Shown here piece after piece: positions 38,301 through 43,950 of a DNA stretch of 64,000 nt. The first letter of the stretch is position 1. Each line of letters starts with the position of its first letter. The notes under the pieces are model-generated. The model saw nothing but the letters and a program-made list of their open reading frames with translations, was not told the DNA's origin and did no database searches. The translations under genes were made by a program, and so were the position numbers. The stretch comes from Saturnia japonica (Eukaryota > Arthropoda > Insecta > Lepidoptera > Saturniidae): assembly GCA_033032175.1 (NCBI GenBank), contig CM065304.1, forward strand, positions 3,844,001-3,908,000. The letters are read 5' to 3'.

Positions 38301-41300
38301 TCTACTGTTTACTGCCGTGAGCTCAGCAGCCGCTATATCTGAACTCCTTTATGATGCTTCAATAATACAATATCTGTAAAGCCTATTTCAATTTCACTGA
38401 GAACGAATGTCGCGTCGTACCGAGCGAGCTTATCAACTCACTGCCTCACTAACACGCTGACTCCATGCAGGCTTGGTGTAGGGCAGTTCTAGGTATCGAG
38501 ACGAGGTCGCATTCTGACATCTGAATTGTAATTTAAGCTTCATTAATTTGTACCTAATGCATATTTAAATAAGTGAAAATTAATTAAATACAACATATGT
38601 TTAAGTATGCTGTTTAAGTTTGAAGTTAATAATATTTGAAATCACATGTAGTAAAACAAAGCGCCACTGCCCTGGAACCTCCTGTACGCAAACGATATTG
38701 TTCTAATAGCCAAATCAACAACCGAGTTGCAAACCACCTTGACCACATGAATTACAGTCAGAGAAACTAACCGAAAGCAGAGCCGTCTCAGATGGTATGG
38801 TTATATCAAATATCATACAAATGTTCATACGTGTAATAATGCATCCTAAATGTAGGTGCAATCTATAAACCACAATCATACCTTTCATTAAATTTAGTTT
38901 AGTAGTTTCTGCATGATTGGCGTACAAATTAATCGACAGACAGACAAAAATTTCAAAAACCCGCCTGCCACTAACTCTGACGTGGTTTGCGATGTATCTG
39001 CTTCCTCGATCACCTTTCATTCTTCATTATCAACTAGGGTCTCCGGCTGTCCACGGAGTTTGTTTCGTAGGTCAAAATTTCCAGAACGAAAACGTTGGAA
39101 CCAAAAACGTACCTTGCTTAAGAGAGCAAGCAAGAAAAGTAAATCTTTTTATAAAAGATTTACAGTAGCTTCCCCATTATACATCATTAATCCTTCGTAC
39201 TGTTTCTGCAGCGCTGATGCCACTGAATCCATAATTCTGAATTGGATTTTGGTAAGATCGTGTATGATAATCGAAATCGTCCATCGTACTGGTTAGTTGG
39301 ACACAGGAGGCAGCGAAACTTTACTGCAGAGGTGTACTGTAAAGAATTGCAAATTATGATGAACGCGATCGCTGTCAAACAATCGAAACTTGTGAATTGT
39401 AGTTGTCCGTTCTTTCTTCACAACAATACTTGTGCATACACCGCACAACGGACAGTCTCAAAACTACAGGAGTTACGGCTGGAAACTCTCCATCACCCAC
39501 CGTACTCACCAGGCCTTGTTCCAACCCAGTAAACACGTTACCTTACTTTGACCATCATACACAAGGCATACAATCACAGCGTTTTGATATACATATGACA
39601 TAAAACTGATATTTAGGTTATTTCATACTATGTGATTTAATGTAGCGTCATACTGATATAAAAATATAAGTTTAATGTGATGTTATTGCATTGTTTTGTA
39701 TCTGACGTTCGTTTTCGTATATTGTTACGTAATATCAGAGTTCATATCTTTCCATACAACTGTTATAACGATAAAATCCTACAATCACATAACTGATCAC
39801 TTACATTTTACGTACAATAGTTAAAGTAATAAAATCAAAATTTTATTTAAAAAATAAGTCAATTTATTACGTATTGTCTGATATAACAGTGAATGTTATT
39901 GCTACATAACTGGGAAGTAAGCTTTTTACGTACGGTTGATATATCAATAAAGTCAAGTATTTTCATGTTCGCTTTTATATATTGATATAAGGTGGCGGCA
40001 CTGACACGATTTTGTTCTAGGTATCGTTTTGTTTTATACATTGAATTTAAGGGTTTGTTATTATGAACCATTTATTAGCTCCTATAAGTAACACGGGTAA
40101 CATGAACACATCAATTCGATCAACTGTCGAAGTACCTCCACTATTGACTGGAAGGTACTTTCACACTAAAATGACTATTGAGTCATTCTAATATGCAAGT
40201 GCGAATCTTGTTCATGGATATTCAGCAGTAACTTGAAAAATTAGTCGATATAAACGTATGTATGTATGTCTGTATGTAATGTATAAATATTAATATATTA
40301 AACGGATGTGAAAATTACGTCACAGATATATCAAACTTGTTACACCAGCATGTTATATAAAAATAGCGAAATAATAAGTCATTTCTAACTTATTACTGAG
40401 TATTTTTTGTTATATAACGCGTGATATTGCTCGATGCCATTCAGATATCACATTTACATAAATCTGTTAACTGGGAATTGATTTACATGTCAAAAGATAC
40501 AAAGCAACAGTGTCTTCATTAAAACGGTACGTAGGTATGATTATTGAATTATGTTATTGGTATGTTGTACCTATGGCTATAACTTTATTAAATATCTAAC
40601 TCGGCTCTGCTTGCGTAAGCTACAGTGTTAGTCAGGGTTGTTGTGCTAGTAGACTATTAGATACCTATCAAAACTTATAGCGGTAGGTTTGCGCCCCCTA
40701 GGACTTTACGCCCGGGTGCCCCGCCCCGCACCTCTTGAACTGCCGGGTAAAGACGACCCTGATTATTAATAACAAGCACACTGAAGGAATGATAATAAAA
40801 TAGTATAAATGTTTATTTTCATAACTTTATAAACAAAAAAATTTAAAAAAAAACATCAGAGGGACTCGAATTGTCAATCACTTTTACTGTACATACAACA
40901 GTACGTACAAGTGTGGTCGTAACACTGCTAGGCCAATTTAACGACGGTCATAGTCGTCAAAATCAGGACTTGCATTAACCGTGTATATTCTATTTTATTC
41001 TCTCGCGTACTAAATCATAGATATATGTGTTTGTCTCTTTTTAGTGTCGAGCAGTCGGTCTGTTGGACACTTTTTCTTTTTCCTATGTAGGTCCCATCCC
41101 GCGATATGGAACATTGTTCAAATATAAATCAGAAATGTACTGTAATTAGAACGATTATTTGGTAAGAGGAGTTGGTGTTCCAGAGCAACGGTTGACCGGG
41201 CTGATCGTAGCGATCCTGGTGGGGTTGTCAGTCCTCGCTTCGAGCTGGCTCCGGCTGGTGCCGATGGCGGTGCTGTTCGGCGTGTTTCTCTACATGGGTA

Positions 41301-41846
41301 TCTCTGCTCTGGGAGGCATACAGATGTGGGACCGCTGCATCCTGCTGCTGAAGCCGGTGAAGCATCACCCGCAGGTGCCGTACGTGAGGAGGGTGAGTAT
41401 CGATGCGGTGCGGAGCGATGAGGGACGGAACGGGGCGGTGCGAGTGACGCTAGAGCCCCGTGTGACTACTGTGTGTACGCAGGTACCTACGCTCAGGATG
41501 CACCTGTACACGCTGGTGCAAGTGGCCGGGCTCTGCTTGCTGTATACCGTCAAGTCGTCGCGGTTCTCACTGGCGCTGCCATTCTTCCTGGTGCTGATGG
41601 TGCCGCTGCGCATCGCGCTCGGTTTCCTCTTCACTCCGCTTCAGCTTCGAGCGGTCAGTACTGTACTAACTACTTGCTCTTGTTTACATAACGTATTAAA
41701 CAGGGACAATGTCATTGTGAATTCAACTAGTTACCTATTTTTATATTTATTTGCGGTTTGCGTATTGACAGTTGGACGGCGCCCAGAAAGACATAGACAA
41801 GGACGACGAGCCGGACTTTTACGAAGAGGCGCCGCTACCGGGCTAG
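14288..41846 (+). CDS. Ae2: anion exchange protein (SLC4 family, AE2/AE3 type), 15 coding exons
   Basis: Exons: 14288-14335, 23425-23607, 23708-23838, 26194-26341, 26425-26759, 26845-27001, 27972-28677, 28751-28932, 31069-31298, 36403-36682, 36768-37015, 37109-37323, 41184-41392, 41483-41653, 41772-41846. They total 3318 nt, or 1105 residues plus stop, and all phases are compatible. The protein exchanges chloride for bicarbonate across the plasma membrane. An acidic disordered N-terminus (1-170) precedes the band-3 cytoplasmic domain (about 171-550, [16 protein letters not shown]). The membrane domain (about 575-1080) follows, with FRDAL, ITFGGLL, QPNTAL and ATVRSVSH. Residues matching AE1 Glu681, Arg730 and Lys851 are kept (Glu878, Arg927, Lys1048), but AE1 Lys539 is Ser728. 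Sequence style fits AE2/AE3 and fly Ae2 rather than bicarbonate cotransporters. Exons 3-4 and their splice sites are the least certain. Confidence 0.9.
14783..14827. repeat. imperfect 9-bp tandem repeat (CACGCGACC)
   Basis: About five units of CACGCGACC. One unit varies to CACGTGACC, creating a palindromic CACGTG E-box. It lies about 450 bp into Ae2 intron 1. Confidence 0.75.
15236..15305 (-). repeat. tRNA-like relic, possibly a SINE head
   Basis: The - strand carries GGTTCGAGCCC, close to the RNA polymerase III B box (GGTTCGANTCC). A weak A-box-like GGTCGAATAGTTTAGA lies about 40 nt upstream. No full cloverleaf with a paired acceptor stem is evident. Confidence 0.35.
16186..17260 (+). pseudogene. 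Jockey-superfamily-like LINE, reverse transcriptase with internal deletion
   Basis: A first frame to 16511 carries early reverse transcriptase motifs ([40 protein letters not shown]). After a frameshift the sequence jumps to the post-catalytic domain ([48 protein letters not shown]). The middle with the YADD active site is deleted. The 3' end reads like [20 protein letters not shown]. Stops and frameshifts make it dead. The exact clade is not certain. Confidence 0.8.
17315..17406 (-). mobile_element. tRNA-derived SINE head
   Basis: On the - strand TAGCCTAGTGGTC resembles a polymerase III A box and, about 40 nt later, GAGTTCGATTCCC resembles a B box. The sequence GAGCAAAGTGCATTTTTTAC follows. 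This is the head-plus-body layout of an insect SINE. It sits just after the LINE 3' end in opposite orientation. Confidence 0.6.
17860..18000 (+). repeat. 3' tail of a second Jockey-like LINE
   Basis: The segment GGTATCTTCAAGTATCGAG to CGATCAGGCGAGGTAG repeats the 3' end of the LINE at 17200-17300 at high identity, with no coding sequence upstream. It is a 5'-truncated copy. Confidence 0.7.
18076..18618 (+). mobile_element. Helitron-like family A, copy 2
   Basis: Starts A|TCTATAGAATTAATAAAATTG and ends GGGCACAGCTATT. The final CTAG has mutated to CTAT. Same internal blocks as copy 1. Confidence 0.75.
18778..19282 (+). mobile_element. Helitron-like family A, copy 3 (intact ends)
   Basis: Starts A|TCTATACAATTAATAAAATTG and ends GGGCACAGCTAG|T, 505 bp. 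It lies only about 160 bp from copy 2 in the same orientation, but the ends are separate, so it is an independent insertion. Confidence 0.8.
19934..20690 (-). pseudogene. degenerate LINE reverse transcriptase fragment
   Basis: Three overlapping - strand frames give a decayed Jockey-superfamily-type reverse transcriptase: [12 protein letters not shown] with DVPNYRP (about 20460-20530), [17 protein letters not shown] (about 20210-20270), and [15 protein letters not shown] through [13 protein letters not shown] (about 19990-20150). The active-site YADD is replaced by a degenerate YSIYMK stretch. Frameshifts separate the parts, so the fragment is dead. Confidence 0.75.
20691..21486. other. Ae2 intron 1, no recognised element
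   Basis: AT-rich with a short (AC)n run near 20770. No conserved coding sequence. Confidence 0.5.
21487..22208. mobile_element. possible hAT-like nonautonomous element (weak ends)
   Basis: GTTGCCACC at about 21490 and its reverse complement GGTGGCAAC at about 22197 bracket a very AT-rich segment. The right 120 bp holds at least four TATAGTAC or GTACTATA motifs, like subterminal transposase-binding repeats. The inverted match is only about 9 bp and no target duplication was confirmed. Confidence 0.3.
22209..23424. other. Ae2 intron 1, 3' end
   Basis: No conserved gene or complete repeat. GC content rises towards exon 2. Short frames around 22.6-23.0 kb show no recognisable domain. Confidence 0.5.
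23425..23607 (+). CDS. Ae2: Ae2 exon 2
   Basis: Acceptor TTTCTGCAG and donor GTG|GTGAGT, both phase 0. It encodes an acidic, proline-rich, presumably disordered segment ([19 protein letters not shown]), typical of the variable AE2/AE3 N-terminus. An internal CAG|GTGT-like site at about 23567 is a weaker alternative donor. Confidence 0.75.
23708..23838 (+). CDS. Ae2: Ae2 exon 3
   Basis: It begins after TTAACCAG and is acidic ([14 protein letters not shown]). The frame needs a phase-2 donor. GC|GTCAGT at 23839 fits best and the weaker GA|GTGCCA at 23818 is possible. The exact end is therefore uncertain by 21 nt. Confidence 0.6.
24625..25530. mobile_element. nonautonomous DNA transposon with perfect 15-bp inverted ends
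   Basis: AGGGGAGACCGGGTA at 24625-24639 is exactly inverted at 25516-25530. Inside both ends lie copies of GTTACTTTCG or its complement (about 24803, 24855 and 25489), likely subterminal protein-binding repeats. The interior has no transposase. It lies in Ae2 intron 3. Superfamily and target duplication could not be assigned. Confidence 0.65.
25768..25875 (+). mobile_element. Helitron-like family B, 5' fragment
   Basis: Starts A|TCTATACTTAATAAAAAT and carries GGTAATCTCTGGAACTACCA, as in the copy at 29399. The rest of the element is absent. Confidence 0.5.
25876..26193. other. Ae2 intron 3, 3' end
   Basis: A short GGCGGCGGCGACGACAGCGGCGG-type GC-rich run occurs near 25960-25990. No gene recognised. 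Confidence 0.4.
26194..26341 (+). CDS. Ae2: Ae2 exon 4
   Basis: Acceptor GTGCAG; the first base completes a codon. It encodes [20 protein letters not shown] and ends HNIQRR, resembling the charged DIQRVKS-type linker before the AE2 cytoplasmic domain. The donor AGG|GTCGGT is weak but phase-compatible. Confidence 0.7.
26425..26759 (+). CDS. Ae2: Ae2 exon 5 (start of band-3 cytoplasmic domain)
   Basis: It encodes [33 protein letters not shown] and [15 protein letters not shown], nearly matching vertebrate AE2/AE3. It ends AG|GTATGC in phase 2, completed by the G that opens exon 6. Confidence 0.92.
26845..27001 (+). CDS. Ae2: Ae2 exon 6, ending at a GC-type donor
   Basis: It reads [10 protein letters not shown] through [19 protein letters not shown]. 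The exon ends SLQ with CAG|GCAAGT, a noncanonical GC donor in otherwise perfect consensus. No GT donor nearby keeps the frame. Confidence 0.85.
27002..27971. other. Ae2 intron 6, with a GC-rich segment at 27360-27610
   Basis: The intron starts with GC and ends TGTAG. A GC-rich part, preceded by CCGCACAGCAG at 27416-27426, stays open in phase 0 from 27427 to 27603. It could hold an alternative exon, but has no recognisable AE2 sequence and no strong donor. Confidence 0.35.
27972..28677 (+). CDS. Ae2: Ae2 exon 7 (cytoplasmic domain to first membrane segment)
   Basis: This is the largest exon, 706 nt. The acceptor TGTGTAG at 27965-27971 is the only one that is in phase 0 with the GC donor and avoids an in-frame TAG. 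It encodes [46 protein letters not shown], a basic [12 protein letters not shown] helix and RTGRLFGG. It ends G|GTACCT in phase 1. Confidence 0.88.
28751..28932 (+). CDS. Ae2: Ae2 exon 8 (first membrane segments)
   Basis: It encodes [18 protein letters not shown] and a hydrophobic stretch [18 protein letters not shown], the highly conserved start of the SLC4 membrane domain. Ends CTC|GTAAGT in phase 0. Confidence 0.95.
29399..29985 (+). mobile_element. Helitron-like family B, copy 3
   Basis: Starts A|TCTATACTAATATAATAAG and shares TTAACCTCTGGAACTACCAG, TATTTGGACACATAGTTTAA and the GGTGCGTTGGCGG block. The 3' end has decayed (no CTAG). It lies in Ae2 intron 8. Confidence 0.65.
30190..30420 (-). 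repeat. dispersed repeat, family C, copy 2
   Basis: The reverse complement carries GGGGTCTACGGCTAGGCGAA, CAAAGTGTAAAAG and GTCACGATCC, matching 6262-6400. This copy is longer, extending to about 30195 with a GTTCGTTCC-type end. Confidence 0.55.
31069..31298 (+). CDS. Ae2: Ae2 exon 9
   Basis: It encodes [33 protein letters not shown] and [18 protein letters not shown], matching membrane segments 2-4. Ends AG|GTAACG in phase 2. Confidence 0.95.
31299..32734. other. Ae2 intron 9, 5' part
   Basis: No conserved coding sequence or identifiable element was recognised in this stretch. Confidence 0.5.
32735..33238 (-). mobile_element. Helitron-like family A, copy 4
   Basis: On the - strand it begins A|TCTAAACAATTAATAAAATTG and ends GGGTACAGCTAG|T. 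Same internal blocks as copies 1-3, inverted. Confidence 0.8.
33239..34873. other. Ae2 intron 9, middle
   Basis: AT-rich with no recognised gene. A 15-bp direct duplication of GATGTCAAGATGTGTAT occurs at about 34275-34307. Confidence 0.45.
34874..35530 (-). mobile_element. Helitron-like family A, copy 5, with internal tandem duplication
   Basis: The - strand starts A|TCTATATACAAAGAATAAAG and ends CACAGCTAG|T. At 657 bp it is longer than its relatives. The block from CCATTTAAGCGC to AAATAAAAGTAG occurs twice in tandem (about 35088-35172 and 35238-35328). Confidence 0.8.
35531..36402. other. Ae2 intron 9, 3' end: imperfect hairpin and purine-rich run
   Basis: An imperfect hairpin lies at about 35615-35672, with a perfect inner stem AGGATTCT/AGAATCCT at 35633-35653. 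A (GAAA)-type purine-rich run follows at 35890-35945. No gene. Confidence 0.45.
36403..36682 (+). CDS. Ae2: Ae2 exon 10 (membrane segments 5-6, glycosylated loop)
   Basis: It encodes [18 protein letters not shown], then an extracellular loop with a possible N-glycosylation sequon (NST) and PQPNTALF. The residue aligned with AE1 Lys539 is Ser728 (codon AGC at 36464-36466). Ends AGC|GTAAGT. Confidence 0.95.
36768..37015 (+). CDS. Ae2: Ae2 exon 11
   Basis: It encodes [16 protein letters not shown] through [15 protein letters not shown]. Glu878 in FMETHI aligns with AE1 Glu681, the residue involved in proton-coupled sulfate transport. Ends GA|GTAAGT in phase 2. Confidence 0.95.
37109..37323 (+). 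CDS. Ae2: Ae2 exon 12
   Basis: It encodes [15 protein letters not shown] and [18 protein letters not shown]. Arg927 aligns with the anion-site AE1 Arg730. Ends G|GTACGC in phase 1. Confidence 0.95.
37324..38665. other. Ae2 intron 12, 5' part
   Basis: No gene recognised. A short GAGGCGAGG-type imperfect tandem repeat lies at 37780-37815. Confidence 0.4.
38666..38800 (+). pseudogene. LINE reverse transcriptase scrap with altered YADD box
   Basis: The frame reads [20 protein letters not shown], the YxDD catalytic box of a non-LTR reverse transcriptase with the first Asp changed to Asn. It runs within about 110 bp into SRLRWYGYI, normally several hundred codons further on. A large internal deletion has joined the two. 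Confidence 0.6.
39005..39537. pseudogene. rearranged mariner transposase (5' half inverted)
   Basis: On the + strand 39242-39532 encodes the C-terminal half of a mariner transposase: [20 protein letters not shown] and [17 protein letters not shown]. The second and third catalytic acids are lost (the HDNARPH box reads HNNTCAY and YSPDLAP reads YSPGLVP). The adjoining 39005-39235 matches the N-terminal part but on the - strand, so the halves face in opposite directions. It aligns with the mariner at 60315-61030. Confidence 0.75.
39541..41183. other. Ae2 intron 12, 3' part
   Basis: AT-rich, no conserved coding sequence. A GC-rich patch at 40680-40750 is not recognisable. Confidence 0.5.
41184..41392 (+). 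CDS. Ae2: Ae2 exon 13
   Basis: It encodes [17 protein letters not shown] and [20 protein letters not shown] with [13 protein letters not shown]. Ends AGG|GTGAGT in phase 0. It follows a 3.9-kb intron containing a rearranged mariner. Confidence 0.95.
41483..41653 (+). CDS. Ae2: Ae2 exon 14
   Basis: It encodes [16 protein letters not shown] and the final membrane helix with [11 protein letters not shown]. Lys1048 (in [14 protein letters not shown]) aligns with AE1 Lys851. Ends GCG|GTCAGT in phase 0. Confidence 0.93.
41772..41846 (+). CDS. Ae2: Ae2 exon 15 (stop codon)
   Basis: Twenty-four codons, [20 protein letters not shown]..., then TAG at 41844-41846. The LD start and acidic run correspond to the cytoplasmic tail of vertebrate AE proteins (LDADD in AE1). 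No clear polyadenylation signal was seen in the next 400 bp. Confidence 0.9.
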   Translation: MDGAQKDIDKDDEPDFYEEAPLPG

Positions 41847-42471
41847 CCGGGGGGCGGGGGAGCACAACCACGTCACGTAAACTATTACTATTATTGATAG
41901 TGTGAAATTCCACGGGATATTATTGTATTATGTGCGTCTGTTAAGTTTAAGGTACCTACCGTAGTTACTACCGACCTATATAGTTACGTATTCGTGCACT
42001 TCAAATTGTGGACAACATCTATATTACCTATGTATGTATATACCTACTATACAGTTATACATATTATTTATTTCTATAAGCATGTTGCAAATGGTCAATA
42101 CGAATGTTTGAAAGAAATCACGGTCATAGTTTTGCTAAGAACTTTATTATTCATTTACATAGACAGTAACTTGTTTATTATGTATATATACCGGTATATG
42201 TGGCGACATCTACATAGCGACATCTATCGTGCCACATAAGGCGCATCCTACTATCCTACATTGCGCTATAGAAATTAACTCAATCGTTGAGTATATATAC
42301 AAGAACCCGACTACAACCGTTGGGCAGCTGCCCGCCAGACATAACACCCGTCTGGTCGGAGGATCCTCCCTTTGGAATAGTTCTTCTACAGTATACATAG
42401 AGTACCATAATGAAAACTGTTCTGCTAACTATCTTGAAACGGCGAGTGGCGTCCGCGCTGTGCCGCACATT
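41847..42471. other. Ae2 3' flank / 3' UTR
   Basis: It contains the Ae2 3' UTR of unknown length. The first AATAAA seen is at about 42513, inside the inverted arm that follows. Confidence 0.4.
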
Positions 42472-42570
42472 GGACTGAAATCGGAGCCTCCCTTTCATAG
42501 GGTTTTAGAAAAATAAAATATGTTATTTCATAGTTTTAAGTATAGAGTTTTGTCAAAACAGTCATAATAC

Positions 42571-43165
42571 CACTGATATAACTCGACATATTTATGAGCT
42601 ATTTTAGAACAATAGTGCCGGAACTTTTCCACATCAACAAACTTTCCACATGAGACTACCTGAAGAATCACCGCAAATCTGATGCGTTCTTCATCAACAT
42701 CAGTTATCTGTGCAGTTACTTGAGGATTTGCAAAAAACCTTCTTGCGGTGTTCCCATCATTGGTCGTTCCCGCACCTTGTTTAACTATATCTACAAGCAG
42801 TCCAATTTCTTCTCGAAACTTTTCTTTTTATCTACTAGTTGCTTTAAATCGTCTCCTTTGGCTTGGCATTTTTTGAAATCTAGGCGATACGCAATATGCA
42901 ATACGCATTTAATCCAGGCGTGGAGGGAAGATAGGCCATACTTAAAAATATCCTCACAATGAATTCTTCGCGATATCAAGTCGATGGCATTCATATCTTT
43001 CGGCTTCACTTTACAAATATCACATACTGCTGTTGAGGTATCTGAAAGATATGAAGTTATCTTACCATCTATCATGGTCATATGAAGTCTGTGTTTCACA
43101 TTTGTATCATTGACAGCAGTTGGCTGCAATGCAGCAATTCCCCTTTCAACAATTAATTCATATCT
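42571..43165 (-). pseudogene. Transib/RAG1-like transposase fragment, frameshifted
   Basis: The - strand reads ELIVERGIAALQPT, then MTMIDGKI, a CDIC zinc pair, LSSLHAWIKCVLHIAYRLD and KKCQAKGDD. After a one-base frameshift near 42800-42815 it continues REEIGLLVDI, GAGTTNDGNTARRFFANP and DEERIRFAVILQVVSCG. This order matches transposases I associate with the Transib superfamily, relatives of RAG1 (compare RAG1's ICTLC, KRWQATLDKHLRKR and MNGNFARKLM). The region with the last catalytic Glu is absent, because the frame enters the inverted arm. The family call is from memory and needs a profile search. Confidence 0.6.
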
Positions 43166-43370
43166 TTTGAACGGGGACGACTGGGCTCAATGTCAAAGGG
43201 CCTAAGGGTTCGTTGCCACCTCGGTAACGATACGTATAAGTTTCAGCTTTATAATTGAAAATAAAAAAAGTTATGAAGAAAGGCAAGTTCATTTTCATAC
43301 ATATAAAATTTACAAGTCAATATTATTTGGTATATAAGATAAAATTAAAGCTTGAAATTGCTAAATTGGT
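43155..43370 (+). repeat. 200-bp direct repeat, unit 1
   Basis: The block starting TTTTGAACGGGGACG and running to GCTTGAAATTGCTAAATT recurs at 43645-43855, with GTAACGATA...TATAAGTTTCAGCTTTA and TTCATTTTCATACAT in the same order. Identity by eye is about 80%. Unit 1 overlaps the start of the transposase remnant. Confidence 0.7.
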
Positions 43371-43644
43371 AATTTATTAATGATAATTGGTGTTAATTTA
43401 AGTAGATAGTCCAAATTTATAGGTAATGTACAACTTTTAATAAAGAAAAATAGGTATATTGAAATTTTAAAACTAATTCTGAATCGTATTTTTGAAAGAT
43501 AATGAAAACGAAGCGGTAGGGTAAATCAGGGGTAACTTTATTAATCGATACCTGTAGCATTCAGGTCGAAAATAAACCTCCAGATTGATGATTTCACCTC
43601 AATACAATGTCATCAAAGTATGAAATTTTCATCAACAAATATCT

Positions 43645-43855
43645 GTTGAACGGGGACGCCCGGGGTCAAGGTGAAAAGTCTTAAGGATTCGTTACCACCC
43701 CAGTAACGATATGTATAAGTTTCAGCTTTACAACTTAAAACACAAAATAATTATGACGAAAAGAAAATTCATTTTCATACATTTGAAGTTTACAAGTCCA
43801 TATTATATGGTGTAGAAGGTAAAAATAAAGCTAGAAATTGCTAAATTATACAATC
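43645..43855 (+). repeat. 200-bp direct repeat, unit 2
   Basis: Second copy of the block, about 490 bp after unit 1 and directly abutting the right inverted arm. Confidence 0.7.
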
Positions 43856-43950
43856 ATATGACTGTTTGACAAAACTGTATACTTAAAACTATGAAATAAC
43901 ATATTTTATTTTTCTAAAACCCTATTTCAGTCCAATCGCCTTGCCGCATC

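Larger units (their letters stand above)
42472..43950. mobile_element. inverted-arm unit containing a Transib/RAG1-like transposase remnant
   Basis: The segment 42472-42568 (GGGTTTTAGAAAAATAAAAT, TTTCATAGTTTTAAGTATA, GTTTTGTCAAAACAGTCAT) is repeated in inverted orientation at 43858-43950 at about 90% identity. Between the arms lie a broken transposase on the - strand (42571-43165) and two direct copies of a 200-bp noncoding block. The arms could be element ends, or a partial inverted duplication of one end. No clear target duplication was found. Confidence 0.65.
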
